Source: Pseudomonadota bacterium
GTDB taxonomy: Bacteria; Pseudomonadota; Alphaproteobacteria; Acetobacterales; Acetobacteraceae
Direction: 5' to 3'
Length of the DNA: 64,000 nt
Assembly (NCBI GenBank): GCA_021780935.1
Contig: JAJXXT010000133.1
Span: forward strand, 1-64,000
Below the pieces are notes generated by a model, which was given only the letters and a program-made list of their open reading frames with translations, was not told the DNA's origin and ran no database searches. Below are positions 17,878 through 26,413 of the stretch, piece by piece. Both the position numbers and the translations under genes were made by a program. How positions within the stretch are numbered: the stretch's first letter is position 1; each line of letters starts with the position of its first letter.

Positions 17878-19107
17878 ATGCCGGCCGAGGCGGCTGAGGA
17901 GGGAAAGCCGGGGTTTTCGCGGCGGCTCGGGCGGGCGCGGGTGGCGGCGACCGTCGCGATGACGGTGCGGGCGCGGGCGCTGCGCGAGGCCGGGCACAAC
18001 GTGATCATGATGACGATCGGCGAGCCGGATTTCGCGACACCGCCGCATGCGATCGAGGCGGCGCATCGGGCCGCGCTGGCCGGCGAGACCAAATACCCGC
18101 CGCAGGACGGCACGCGGCGGCTGAAGGAGGCGGTGCAGCGGAAATTCGCCCGCGAGAACGGGCTGGAGTTCGGGCTCGACCAGATCATGGTCGGCAATGG
18201 CGGCAAGCAGGTGATTTTCGATGCCTTCATGGCGACGGTGGACGAGGGCGACGAGATTGTCGTGCCGGCGCCGTACTGGGGGGCGTATCCGCTGATGACG
18301 CGCCTGCTGGGGGCGACGCCGGTGGTGGTGAATTGCTATCAGAACAATGGGTTCAAGCCGCGTCCTGAGGATATCGAGGCGGCGATCACACCGCGGACGA
18401 AGTGGCTGGTGCTGAACCTGCCGAACAACCCCACGGGGGCGGCGTGCGACGCGGACGAGCTGCGCGCGATCGCGGACGTGCTGGCGCGTCACCCGCATGT
18501 CTGGGTGATGTCGGATGAGATGTATGAGCATCTTTCCTATGGCGAGGCGCCGATTGCCTCCATCGCGCGCGCGGCGCCGGCGATCGCGGACCGGGTGCTG
18601 ACGATCTCCGGCGTGTCCAAGACCTATGCGATGACCGGCTGGCGGATCGGGTTCGGGGCCGGGCCGCGCGAGCTGATCCGCGCGATGGTGACCATGCAGG
18701 GCCAGGCGACGGCGGGGGTTTCAGCGGTGGGCCAGGCGGCGGCGGCGGCGGCCCTCGACGGGCCGCAGGAACTGGTGGCGGAACGGGCGGCGCTCTATCG
18801 GCGGCGGCGCGACATCGTGGTCGATGCGCTGAACGCGATCCCGGGCCTGGCGTGCCACCGGCCGGAGGGGGCGTTTTACGTGTTCCCGAGCATCGCCGGC
18901 TGCCTCGGGCGGACCAGTGCGGGCGGGCGGCGGATCGAAACCGACCAGGATTTCGCCGAGGCACTGCTGGAGGAGCAGTATGTCGGCGTGGTGGGCGGGG
19001 CGGCGTTCGGGATGAGTCCGTATCTGCGGCTGTCCTATGCGACCGACGAGGCGAGCCTGGTGGAGGGCTGCCGGCGGATCGGGGCGTTCGTCGCCGGCCT
19101 GTCCTGA
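17878..19107 (+). CDS. Pyridoxal-phosphate aminotransferase, tandem paralogue
   Basis: The 409-residue class I aminotransferase is clearly related to the preceding one along its whole length. It has [39 protein letters not shown] with the catalytic Lys near 248, and LRLSYAT at the end. It has an extra charged N-terminus of about 15 residues. The two genes are 3 nt apart and must be co-transcribed. They probably handle different oxoacid/amino acid pairs after duplication; the substrate cannot be read from sequence. A GNAT gene follows after 16 nt. Confidence 0.9.
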   Translation: MPAEAAEEGKPGFSRRLGRARVAATVAMTVRARALREAGHNVIMMTIGEPDFATPPHAIEAAHRAALAGETKYPPQDGTRRLKEAVQRKFARENGLEFGLDQIMVGNGGKQVIFDAFMATVDEGDEIVVPAPYWGAYPLMTRLLGATPVVVNCYQNNGFKPRPEDIEAAITPRTKWLVLNLPNNPTGAACDADELRAIADVLARHPHVWVMSDEMYEHLSYGEAPIASIARAAPAIADRVLTISGVSKTYAMTGWRIGFGAGPRELIRAMVTMQGQATAGVSAVGQAAAAAALDGPQELVAERAALYRRRRDIVVDALNAIPGLACHRPEGAFYVFPSIAGCLGRTSAGGRRIETDQDFAEALLEEQYVGVVGGAAFGMSPYLRLSYATDEASLVEGCRRIGAFVAGLS

Positions 19108-19123
19108 GGTCGGCTTTCCCGCG

Positions 19124-20437
19124 ATGAGCGTGACCGCGGTGATCCGGGCCGGGCGGGACGACGACGCCAGGGCCTATATCGCGCTGGTGCGCGAGGCTTG
19201 GCTTTCCTATCCCGGCTGCGTGTTCGACCTCGATGCGGATGCGCCGGATCTGCGCGCCTGGGCGAGCCATGTCGCGGCCGAGGGCGGGGCGGTGTGGGCG
19301 GCCGAGCAGGATGGCGAGGTGGTCGGCATGGTGGGGACGCACCCGCTGGAAGGGGCGGGCGAGACCTGGGAACTGGTGCGGATGTATGTGGCGCCGGGCG
19401 CGCGCGGCGGCGGGCTGGCGGCGCGGCTGGTGGCGACGGTGGAGGCGCATGCGCGCGCCGGCGGCGGGGCCGAGCTGGTGCTGTGGTCCGACACCAGGTT
19501 TTCGCGGGCGCATGCGTTTTATGAGAAGCAGGATTTTCTGCGCTCGGGGCCGATACGGGTTTGCAACGACCTCGCGCACACGCTGGAGTTTCGCTATCGC
19601 AAGCCGCTGGTGGGCGTCGAGATCCGGGTGCTCGACGCGATGGAGGCGGAGAGTGCGGTGGGGCGGCTCGCGGCCCTGCTGGTGGCGTGCGTGGAGGGGG
19701 GCGCGAGCCTGGGCCATGTGGCGCCGCTGGCGCCGGCCGTGGCCCTTGCCTACTGGCGCGAGCGGGCGGCGCGGGCCGCGCGGGGCGAGCGGCGGATCGC
19801 CCTCGCCTGGCTCGACGGGCGGATCGCCGGCTGCGTCATGCTCGACCTCGCGGTGCCGGCGACGCAGCGCCATCGCGCCGAGGTCAAGAAGCTGCTGGTC
19901 GCACCCTGGGCGCGGCGGCGCGGCATCGGGGCGGCGCTGCTGGCGGCGGCGGAGGGGGAGGCGGTGCGGCTGGGGCGGACGTTGCTGACGCTCGATGCCG
20001 AGACCGGCGGTGCCGCGGAGCGGTTGTATCGGGGGCGCGGCTGGGTGCTTGCGGGCAGCGTGCCGGGGTTTGCCATGGGGCCGGATGGGGCGGCGCACGC
20101 GCAGTCGCTGTTGTACAAGCGGCTGGACAAGGTGGCGGCTGGACAAGATGGCGGGTTAGGGTATTGTTCGATATCGAACAAGTTTGAGGAGAGTCGCATG
20201 GCCGAGCCGCATATCGCCCAGAAATCGCCCTACAAGGTCGAGGTCGAGGCCGGGAAATCCTATTGGTGGTGCGCCTGCGGGCAGAGCAAGAACCAGCCGT
20301 TCTGCGACGGGTCGCACAAGGGCAGCGGGTTTTCGCCGATGGAATACAAGGCGGAGAAGAACGGCGACGCCTGGTTCTGCGGCTGCAAGCACAGCAAGGC
20401 GGCGCCGATGTGCGACGGGTCGCATAAATCGCTGTGA
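19124..20437 (+). CDS. Double-GNAT acetyltransferase fused in frame to CDGSH iron-sulfur protein
   Basis: The continuous frame encodes 437 residues. Two GNAT domains span about 1-165 and 167-345; LVRMYVAPGARGGGLAARL and VKKLLVAPWARRRGIGAAL are the acetyl-CoA loops. They are followed by a short linker and two CDGSH motifs. GNAT proteins acetylate small molecules or protein amines. The linker is translated former intergenic DNA: a 16-bp duplication at 20121-20152 shifts the frame past a TAG that would otherwise end the GNAT protein with RLDKMAG. The operator-like palindrome and the CDGSH ribosome site therefore lie inside this frame. Whether a fusion protein accumulates is unknown. Confidence 0.75.
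   Translation: MSVTAVIRAGRDDDARAYIALVREAWLSYPGCVFDLDADAPDLRAWASHVAAEGGAVWAAEQDGEVVGMVGTHPLEGAGETWELVRMYVAPGARGGGLAARLVATVEAHARAGGGAELVLWSDTRFSRAHAFYEKQDFLRSGPIRVCNDLAHTLEFRYRKPLVGVEIRVLDAMEAESAVGRLAALLVACVEGGASLGHVAPLAPAVALAYWRERAARAARGERRIALAWLDGRIAGCVMLDLAVPATQRHRAEVKKLLVAPWARRRGIGAALLAAAEGEAVRLGRTLLTLDAETGGAAERLYRGRGWVLAGSVPGFAMGPDGAAHAQSLLYKRLDKVAAGQDGGLGYCSISNKFEESRMAEPHIAQKSPYKVEVEAGKSYWWCACGQSKNQPFCDGSHKGSGFSPMEYKAEKNGDAWFCGCKHSKAAPMCDGSHKSL
20121..20152 (+). repeat. 16-bp tandem duplication that removed a stop codon
   Basis: Units 20121-20136 (ggctggacaaggtggc) and 20137-20152 (ggctggacaagatggc) match at 15 of 16 positions. Sixteen is not a multiple of three. Deleting one unit restores CGG CTG GAC AAG ATG GCG GGT TAG, ending the GNAT frame at 20159. 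Confidence 0.9.
20164..20181. promoter_or_regulatory. Perfect 18-bp palindrome, probable operator of the CDGSH gene
   Basis: TTGTTCGATATCGAACAA is its own reverse complement over 18 bp and is A+T-rich in a G+C-rich context. It lies 17 nt before the CDGSH ATG at 20198. This is the layout of an operator for a dimeric repressor such as a MarR, HxlR or TetR protein. The regulator is not in this window. Confidence 0.7.
20198..20437 (+). CDS. CDGSH iron-sulfur protein (internal start of the fused frame)
   Basis: Read from ATG 20198, with GAGGAGAG (20186-20193) as ribosome site, the protein has 79 residues and two CDGSH-type cluster motifs: C-A-C...CDGSH (residues 25-40) and C-G-C...CDGSH (residues 61-76). 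Each binds a 2Fe-2S cluster through three Cys and one His. Small tandem CDGSH proteins are common stand-alone genes in bacteria. The dedicated ribosome site and upstream palindrome suggest that this is the main product even though the frame is continuous with the GNAT gene. Confidence 0.85.
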   Translation: MAEPHIAQKSPYKVEVEAGKSYWWCACGQSKNQPFCDGSHKGSGFSPMEYKAEKNGDAWFCGCKHSKAAPMCDGSHKSL

Positions 20438-20445
20438 GGTGATGC

Positions 20446-20474
20446 GCCGGCCTCGCCTCTCGGCGGTGGCCGGC
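20446..20474. terminator. Hairpin between convergent genes
   Basis: GCCGGCC (20446-20452) and GGCCGGC (20468-20474) form a perfect 7-bp stem with a 15-nt loop between the convergent CDGSH and FkbH-like genes. It could end transcription in both directions; no U-tract is present. Confidence 0.35.
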
Positions 20475-20496
20475 CTGCCTTGCGATCCGGTCCGGG

Positions 20497-22503
20497 TCAG
20501 GCGGGCAGCAGCTCGGCGGTGGCGAGGGTGACGTGTGCGGGGATGGGCGGGCGCGGATCGGCGGGGCCGAGCCAGACGCCGGGCGCCGTCTCGCGAAAGC
20601 CCAGCCGTGCAAAAAGATCGCGGGCGAGAAAATTGGCGTCGGTCGTGACGATGCGGCCACGAACCTGACCCTCGCGGTCGGAGATTTCGCCGGCGAGGGT
20701 GAGGAGGAAGGCGATCTCCGCCTCGAGGCCGAGGGCGCGGCAGCTCATCACGAACTGACGCAGCAGGTCGCCCTCGACAACGGCGACGCCGACCAGGCCG
20801 TACTGGCTGAATTTGTCGCGGACATCGATGGCTTCGAGGCGGCCGCCGGCGGCAAGGAAGCGATGCGCCTGCTCGGTGGACCAGCGTTCGCCGGTGGTGT
20901 TGAACTGATTCGATTTGTTGACGAGCTCGAAGGCGCGGGCGAAGCGGGGATGGGCGTTGTCGGTGATGGTCATTCGCCGGACGAGCACGTCCAGCGAGGC
21001 GAGGAAGGCCTCACGCGGCATCGCCTCGCGGACACGTTCGCGCGCGATCTGTGTCTGGATCATTTCGGTTCGCCTGGCGGTTTCCGCCGTGACCGTCGTG
21101 ATCTGGGTTTCCGGTGACCAGAGCAGGGTGCGGCGGATGGCGTAGAGATCGGCGCCGAGAACGCGGATGCCGGGATGAGCCTGTTGCACGCCTTCGCGCT
21201 CGACTGGATTGTCATCGATGAAAACGGCGCTGCGGGCGAGAAGGTTGCAGTCCCGCAGGATCTCGCCGACATTTTCCGACTTGGGACGCCAGTTGATCCT
21301 TATGGAACAGAAATGTTCCAGAGGCAGATGCAATTCCATGAAATGCGGCCATAGCTCGCGGATCCTGGCTTCGTCGTTCTTCGATACGATGGCCAGCAGG
21401 ATGCCGCGGCGCCGCAGCCATTGCAGCGCCTCGATGACGCCGAGGGGCCAGCCCTCGATGAGCTCGGGGTTGCCGATGCCCTCCTCGGCGATGACGCCGC
21501 GCCAGAGCGTGTCGTCGAGGTCGCAGATGACGAGCTTGACGCTGTCCTGCTGCTGCACGGTGCGCAGCATCGCCTCGGCCTCGGCCCAGATGGCGAGGCG
21601 GAACTCGTCGACGGCAAGGCCCAAGGCCCTGCTGACCGGCGGTGGGCGGTGCAGGCGGGCATGGTCGTAGGCGTGGTCGAAATCGAACAGGAAGGTGGCA
21701 TGGCTGCTCATCCACAGGGCGTCGTCCTGGATGAGGCGGCGCCCGATCTGGGCGGCGATTTCGTCGATGTCGAGCACGTGGACGCCGGTTCGGCCGGCAC
21801 AGAACTCGGCGAGGAGGTCGTTGAGGCGGCGGACGTAGCGGGCGGGGTTGCGAATGTCGTTGCCGGCGAAGAACCGGCCCATGGGATTGGCCTGGGTCGT
21901 GAGGAAATTTGCCACGAAGCTGGTGAGGCCGTGGCGGGCGTTATAGGCCAGTGCGCCTTCGAGCAGCTGGACCAGCACGCGCTCGGAATGGGCGAAGCCG
22001 CGCTCGAACCCCGCCGTGTCGTCCCACGCGACGCGCGCCAGCAGCGCCTCGGGCATCACGCAGCGTAGCGGCGGAATGATGAGCTGGAACGCATAGTCGG
22101 CGACGGGATGGGGCGGCCGCTCCGGTAGTTCCTCACCGAGATTATGGATCATGTGATCGGCGGAGGCGCCGGGAATGACGCGCCCGATGTCATCGCGGAT
22201 CATTTCGGAAAGGCAGGAACCGATCACCAGGGCGCGCAGCGGTGGGGTGGGCGACTGGCGCAGCTGCGCCGGGGCGCGGAAACGCGGGGTTTCGTTGGGG
22301 GCGCGGGACGCGATCAGCCGGGCCTTTTGCCGATGTTCGGCGGAGGTGAAGAACTCGGCGGCGACGGCCTCGATGGCATCGGGAGCGGCGCGCAGGCGGT
22401 TCATGAAATATTGGAGGCCCGCCGGGTCGGGCTCGCGGCCAAGGACGCCGAGATAGAGCGCGCGCAGCAATCTGGCGTGGTCGGCATCGCCTTGTGGATA
22501 CAT
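20497..22503 (-). CDS. FkbH-like HAD-IIIC protein with DUF4214-like N-terminus
   Basis: The 668-residue protein has a helical N-terminus (ARLLRALYLGVLGREPDPAG) resembling DUF4214. An SGNH-hydrolase-like region (LVIGSCLSEMIRD) follows, and then an HAD-IIIC phosphatase domain with ICDLDDTLWRG near residue 330, SKNDE near 370 and FIDDNPVERE near 405. The FkbH C-terminal acyltransferase-like region is last. FkbH-family proteins load glyceryl or other short acyl groups onto carrier proteins in polyketide or glycan pathways. No carrier protein or synthase lies nearby. The start is ATG 22503, after GGGAAGGGAAGG; GTG 22524 is an alternative. Confidence 0.85.
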   Translation of the reverse strand: MYPQGDADHARLLRALYLGVLGREPDPAGLQYFMNRLRAAPDAIEAVAAEFFTSAEHRQKARLIASRAPNETPRFRAPAQLRQSPTPPLRALVIGSCLSEMIRDDIGRVIPGASADHMIHNLGEELPERPPHPVADYAFQLIIPPLRCVMPEALLARVAWDDTAGFERGFAHSERVLVQLLEGALAYNARHGLTSFVANFLTTQANPMGRFFAGNDIRNPARYVRRLNDLLAEFCAGRTGVHVLDIDEIAAQIGRRLIQDDALWMSSHATFLFDFDHAYDHARLHRPPPVSRALGLAVDEFRLAIWAEAEAMLRTVQQQDSVKLVICDLDDTLWRGVIAEEGIGNPELIEGWPLGVIEALQWLRRRGILLAIVSKNDEARIRELWPHFMELHLPLEHFCSIRINWRPKSENVGEILRDCNLLARSAVFIDDNPVEREGVQQAHPGIRVLGADLYAIRRTLLWSPETQITTVTAETARRTEMIQTQIARERVREAMPREAFLASLDVLVRRMTITDNAHPRFARAFELVNKSNQFNTTGERWSTEQAHRFLAAGGRLEAIDVRDKFSQYGLVGVAVVEGDLLRQFVMSCRALGLEAEIAFLLTLAGEISDREGQVRGRIVTTDANFLARDLFARLGFRETAPGVWLGPADPRPPIPAHVTLATAELLPA

Positions 22504-22641
22504 CCTTCCCTTCCCGTTCCTCACTTCGAGTGAATGCCACGTGGCGCTGCGAAAATCTGTCGATCTGTTGTTTGGGCGAGCCTAGCCGGGTTGGTGAATG
22601 ACCGCCACCGCCTCGCGTTGCGCCGGCGGCAGGCGCCGGCG

Positions 22642-23169
22642 TCAGACCAGGTGCAGCAGCACGAAGGCGGCGCTGCCCAGCGCGAGCAGGGGCAGCGGCG
22701 AGATCTCGGTGATCAGCAGCAGCGCGGTGGCGGCGATGGCGATGGCGCGGGCGAGCAGGCCGCCCTCCAGCGAGGCGGTCAGCACCCAGACGCTGGCGAG
22801 GATCATGCCGGCGGCGAGCGGGCGCAGGCCGCCCTCGAGCGCGCGCTGCCAAGCGGCACCGCGATGGCGCGCCCAGATGCGCGCCAGGCCGTAGATCAGC
22901 ACGCAGGTGGGCGTGAAGATGCCGATGGTGGCGGCGACCGCGCCCCAGAAGCCGGCGACCTGCCAGCCGATCAGGGTGGCGAGCAGCGAGCCGGGGCCGG
23001 GCGCCATGCGGGCGATGGCGAACAGGGTGACGAAGGCGCCGGCACTCATCCAGTGGTGCACATCGACGACCTGGCGCTGGATGTCGGCGATGATGGTCTG
23101 TCCGCCGCCGATGGTGAGCAGCGAGAGCGGCGCGAAAATGCCGAACAGGGTGGCGACGCGCGGGTTCAT
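22642..23169 (-). CDS. Chromate transporter family, C-terminal half protein
   Basis: The 175-residue membrane protein belongs to the short-chain ChrA family. It has LLTIGGGQTIIADIQ and ARMAPGPGSLLATLIGWQVAGFWGA, the mirrored GGG and PGP motifs of the C-terminal ChrA half, with about five to six hydrophobic segments. Short ChrA proteins work as pairs of opposite topology and export chromate or related oxyanions. It overlaps the N-terminal half gene by 4 nt, supporting co-translation of the pair. Confidence 0.88.
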   Translation of the reverse strand: MNPRVATLFGIFAPLSLLTIGGGQTIIADIQRQVVDVHHWMSAGAFVTLFAIARMAPGPGSLLATLIGWQVAGFWGAVAATIGIFTPTCVLIYGLARIWARHRGAAWQRALEGGLRPLAAGMILASVWVLTASLEGGLLARAIAIAATALLLITEISPLPLLALGSAAFVLLHLV

Positions 23170-23735
23170 CTTGTATCGGGTTCGTTGCGGATACGGAAGT
23201 ATTCCACGGTGACGCTGATGACGCCGCCGACCAGCACCACCCAGAGCAGCGGCACGTGCAGCAGCGCCACGGCGAGGAAGCTGAGCACCATGACGGCGAG
23301 CGGGAAGGCGCGGCGCGGCACCCGGCGCGCGGCGGTGATGCCCATCCAGCCGGACAGGCCGATGGCGGCGGCGGCGGCACCGTCGAGCGCGGGCCGGCTG
23401 AGGGAAAAGCGTTCGAGCCAGGTGAAGCCGATGGCGATGAGCACCATGAGGATCGCCGGCGGAATAACGACCGCGGTGACGCAGGCGATGGCGCCGGCGG
23501 TGCCGCAGAGCCGGTAGCCGATCCAGATGCCCATGTTGGTGACGTTCACGCCGGGCAGCGCCTGGGCGATGCCGAGGCCGTTGAGGAACTCCTCCTCGGT
23601 CAGCCAGGGGCGCTCGCGGACGAAGGCGCGCAGCATCCAGGCGCTGAGGCCGCCGCCGAAGCTGGTGAGGCCGATCTGGGCGAAGATGACGAACAGGCGC
23701 GCGGGAGTGGGGCGGACTTGTTGCGGCTGCGTCAT
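23166..23735 (-). CDS. Chromate transporter family, N-terminal half protein
   Basis: The 189-residue membrane protein carries IGLTSFGGGLSAWML and GIAQALPGVNVTNMGIWIGYRL, the signature of the N-terminal ChrA half. It is the first gene of a two-gene unit with 22642-23169; the two together make one ChrA-like carrier. Real substrate may be chromate, sulfate or another oxyanion. No chrB or other resistance gene is adjacent. Confidence 0.88.
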   Translation of the reverse strand: MTQPQQVRPTPARLFVIFAQIGLTSFGGGLSAWMLRAFVRERPWLTEEEFLNGLGIAQALPGVNVTNMGIWIGYRLCGTAGAIACVTAVVIPPAILMVLIAIGFTWLERFSLSRPALDGAAAAAIGLSGWMGITAARRVPRRAFPLAVMVLSFLAVALLHVPLLWVVLVGGVISVTVEYFRIRNEPDTR

Positions 23736-23818
23736 GCGCGCAGCCTGCCCGAGGGGGCGCGTATGGCCAAGGGCGGCGGCGACAGGGTGCCCATGCGCCG
23801 GTTGTGCGGAATGCGGCG

Positions 23819-24823
23819 TTACCGGCGTGGCAGCGGGTGAGGTCGGTAGCCCACGGTGCCGGTGGTGACATCGTAGAGATAGTCGAAGCCGTTGAGGAAG
23901 CGGACGGTGAGGTTCACGAAGGGGCGCGGGTTATGCGCCCGGACCACCGCGCGCGGGGCGAGCGGCGAGGCGTGATGGCCGAGCGCGAAGCCGTAGCTGG
24001 CGACGGCGCGGTCGGCGGGGCCCGTGGCGCCGAGCAGGAAGTGCAGCCGGGTGCCCGACACCAGCGGCGGGCCGGGGACCGAGAGATACATCATCACCAC
24101 CCCGGTATCCATCAGCGAGACGCCACAGGCGGGGGGAGACGTGGCGACGCGGATGCAGGCTGGCGCCTGGTTCCAGTCCTGCCAGCGCGGGTTGCGGGTG
24201 AGGCGGATGGTGGCGAAGCCGGCAGCGGAAGCGGGCGTGAGGCCGATGCGCACGAAGCGGCGCGTGACGATGTAGCCGCGATCGCCGCGGCCTTGCACGG
24301 CGAGGAACGGGTTGCGATCCGGCGTGCTCTGCGGCTGGTGGTCGGCCTCGCGCCCGAAGCCGATGCCGAGCATGGCGATGCCGCGCGGATGTGCGATGGG
24401 GCGGCAGTTGCGGGCCAGGCGCAGGCAATCCTCCCGCGTCACGGCGAGGACCGGGATTGGGGCGGTGGTGACGCGCTGGCCGTTGGCGCCGGTGATGGTG
24501 GCGGCGACGCGGACCCAGCGGCCGCGCATAATGCGCCCGGAACTGGAATAGGTGAGCACGCCCGGCGGGCCCGGCAGGCGGGCGAAGCCGGGGATGAGGT
24601 TCGCGGCGACGACGATGCCGGTGGAGCCGGTGTCCATCACCGCGCGGACGCTGCGCCCGCCGAGGGAAAGGGTGAGGCGCGGCGGTGCGGCGATCCGCGC
24701 GCCGTTTGGCGGGGCGTTGAGGTAGGTGAGGGTCTGCGCCGCCGCCGGGGTGTTGACGAGTGCGGCGAAGAGCAGGCCGGCGAGGGCGAGTGCCGCGGCA
24801 CGCGGATGGTTGTGCGCGGTCAA
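23819..24823 (-). CDS. Secreted pepsin-like aspartic protease
   Basis: The 334-residue protein has a Sec signal (ALALAGLLFAALVNTPAAAQ) and two catalytic-type motifs: VMDTGSTGIVV near residue 60 and LMDTGVVMMYL near 235. Two DTG motifs in one chain are the two-lobed pepsin (A1) arrangement rather than a retropepsin dimer. The spacing of about 175 residues and total length fit a small bacterial pepsin homologue. The best start is a TTG at 24823, whose TTGA overlaps the stop of the upstream MFS gene, with AAGG about 8 nt before. It would act in the periplasm or outside the cell; substrate unknown. Confidence 0.7.
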   Translation of the reverse strand: MTAHNHPRAAALALAGLLFAALVNTPAAAQTLTYLNAPPNGARIAAPPRLTLSLGGRSVRAVMDTGSTGIVVAANLIPGFARLPGPPGVLTYSSSGRIMRGRWVRVAATITGANGQRVTTAPIPVLAVTREDCLRLARNCRPIAHPRGIAMLGIGFGREADHQPQSTPDRNPFLAVQGRGDRGYIVTRRFVRIGLTPASAAGFATIRLTRNPRWQDWNQAPACIRVATSPPACGVSLMDTGVVMMYLSVPGPPLVSGTRLHFLLGATGPADRAVASYGFALGHHASPLAPRAVVRAHNPRPFVNLTVRFLNGFDYLYDVTTGTVGYRPHPLPRR

Positions 24824-26283
24824 TGCGGCGCCTTGGCCAGGGCCGGCGTGGCGTGGTGGTGGCCGGACATTTCCTCGCCGGCGTTTTCGTCGAGGCGGGT
24901 GGCCAGCAGCGGCGCCGTCATCGAGATCGCGGAGACGAAGAGCAGGGCCACGGTGAAGTCCCAGAGATGCGGCTGGGTGTGGCCGTTGAGGCGGATCGAG
25001 ACCGCGAGTGCCGCCGCCGACGTGGCGATGCCGAGCGACAGCGCCATCTGCTGGAACGTGGTGTAGAAGCTGGTGGCGGCACTCATCTCCTCGCGCGAAA
25101 CATCGGCATAGGCGATGGTGTTGTAGGCCATGAACTGCAGCGACTGGAAAAAGCCGATCGCGATCAGCAGCGTGTAGATCGCCCAGATCGGCCAGCCGGG
25201 ACGGAACGCCGCGGCCAGCGCCAGCAGCAGGGTGGCGAGCGCGCCGATCCACACCAGCACGTGGCGGAAGCCCATGCGGCGGATGATGCCGGGGGCGAAG
25301 CCGCGCACCGCCAGCGAGCCGAGGGAGGAGGCGAAGGTGATGAGGCCGCTCTGCGCCGCCGAATAGCCGAAGCCGAGCTGGAACATCATCGGCATCAGGA
25401 ACGGCATGGCGCCGACCGAGATGCGCGACAGCGTGCCGCAGGCGAGCGAGAGCCGCAGCGTGGGGATGCGCAGCAGCGTGAAGTCCAGGATCGGGTGGCG
25501 ATGGCGCCTGGCGTGCATCGTGTAGAGGGCCGCGGCGACGGCGCCGATGCCGAACAGCACGATGACCAGGGTTGGTGACCCCACGCCCTCGGACGCCATT
25601 TCCAGCCCGAACATCAGGAAAGCGAGGGCGGAGCCGGCGAGGACCAGGCCGCGCACGTCGAACGGTTCGGGATTTTCCTCCTTCATCTGCTCGATATGGA
25701 TGCTGACGAGGACGAAGCCGGCGATGCCGATCGGCACGTTGATGTAGAAGATCCAGTGCCAGGAGAGATAGGTGACGAGGAAGCCGCCGAGCGGCGGGCC
25801 GACGATGGGGCCGATGGTCGCGGGCAGCATCAGCCAGGACATGGCGCGCACCAGCTCCGACTTCGAGACCACGCGCAGCATGACGAGGCGGCCGACCGGC
25901 GACATCAGCGCCCCGCCGGCGCCCTGGAGCATGCGGGCGGCGACCAGCGCCCAGAGCGTCGGCGCCTGGGCGCAGAGGATGGAGCCGGTGGTGAACAGCG
26001 CGATGGCGGTGCGGAAGACGGTGCGCGAGCCGAAGCGGTCCGCGATCTTGCCGCTGGCGGGGATGAACATGGCCAGCGTCAGCAGGTAGGCGGTCAGCGC
26101 CACGTTCATCTGCAGCGGGTTGACGTGGAACGTCTCGGACATGGCGGGCAGGGCGGTGGCAAGGACCGTGCCGTCGAGCTGCTCCATGAACATCGCGGTG
26201 GCGACGATGAGCAGGACGATGATGGTCTTGCGGGCGCGTTCCGCCGATGCTGGCGGCGCGGCTCCGGTGTTGGACGAGTCCAT
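24820..26283 (-). CDS. MFS multidrug exporter, DHA2 (EmrB-like) family
   Basis: The 487-residue transporter has about 14 predicted membrane segments. Motif D1-like MEQLDGTVLATALPAM is in the first helix, the motif-A-like GKIADRFGSR lies after helix 2, and PxxGPPLGGFLV (motif C-like) in helix 5. The family exports drugs or dyes using the proton gradient. No EmrA-type adaptor gene is adjacent. Its stop overlaps the TTG start of the aspartic protease gene, so the two may be co-expressed. The region to the divergent gene at 26414 (130 nt) holds both promoters. Confidence 0.9.
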   Translation of the reverse strand: MDSSNTGAAPPASAERARKTIIVLLIVATAMFMEQLDGTVLATALPAMSETFHVNPLQMNVALTAYLLTLAMFIPASGKIADRFGSRTVFRTAIALFTTGSILCAQAPTLWALVAARMLQGAGGALMSPVGRLVMLRVVSKSELVRAMSWLMLPATIGPIVGPPLGGFLVTYLSWHWIFYINVPIGIAGFVLVSIHIEQMKEENPEPFDVRGLVLAGSALAFLMFGLEMASEGVGSPTLVIVLFGIGAVAAALYTMHARRHRHPILDFTLLRIPTLRLSLACGTLSRISVGAMPFLMPMMFQLGFGYSAAQSGLITFASSLGSLAVRGFAPGIIRRMGFRHVLVWIGALATLLLALAAAFRPGWPIWAIYTLLIAIGFFQSLQFMAYNTIAYADVSREEMSAATSFYTTFQQMALSLGIATSAAALAVSIRLNGHTQPHLWDFTVALLFVSAISMTAPLLATRLDENAGEEMSGHHHATPALAKAPH

Positions 26284-26413
26284 CGCCCGACCCTAGCTTG
26301 GCGTGGCCGCGTCGCCCAGGCGAAAACCGGGCATGGCTTGCTCGCGGTGGGCGTATGGCTGGTTTCGGGGCGGCTTTCTTCGGTTGGGGGCCGGCGTTTT
26401 GGGGAGGATGGGC

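Noticed and set aside
22536..22545. GCCACGTGGC palindrome upstream of the FkbH-like gene
   Set aside because: A 10-bp G+C palindrome is expected by chance in this composition; no second copy or spacing supports an operator.
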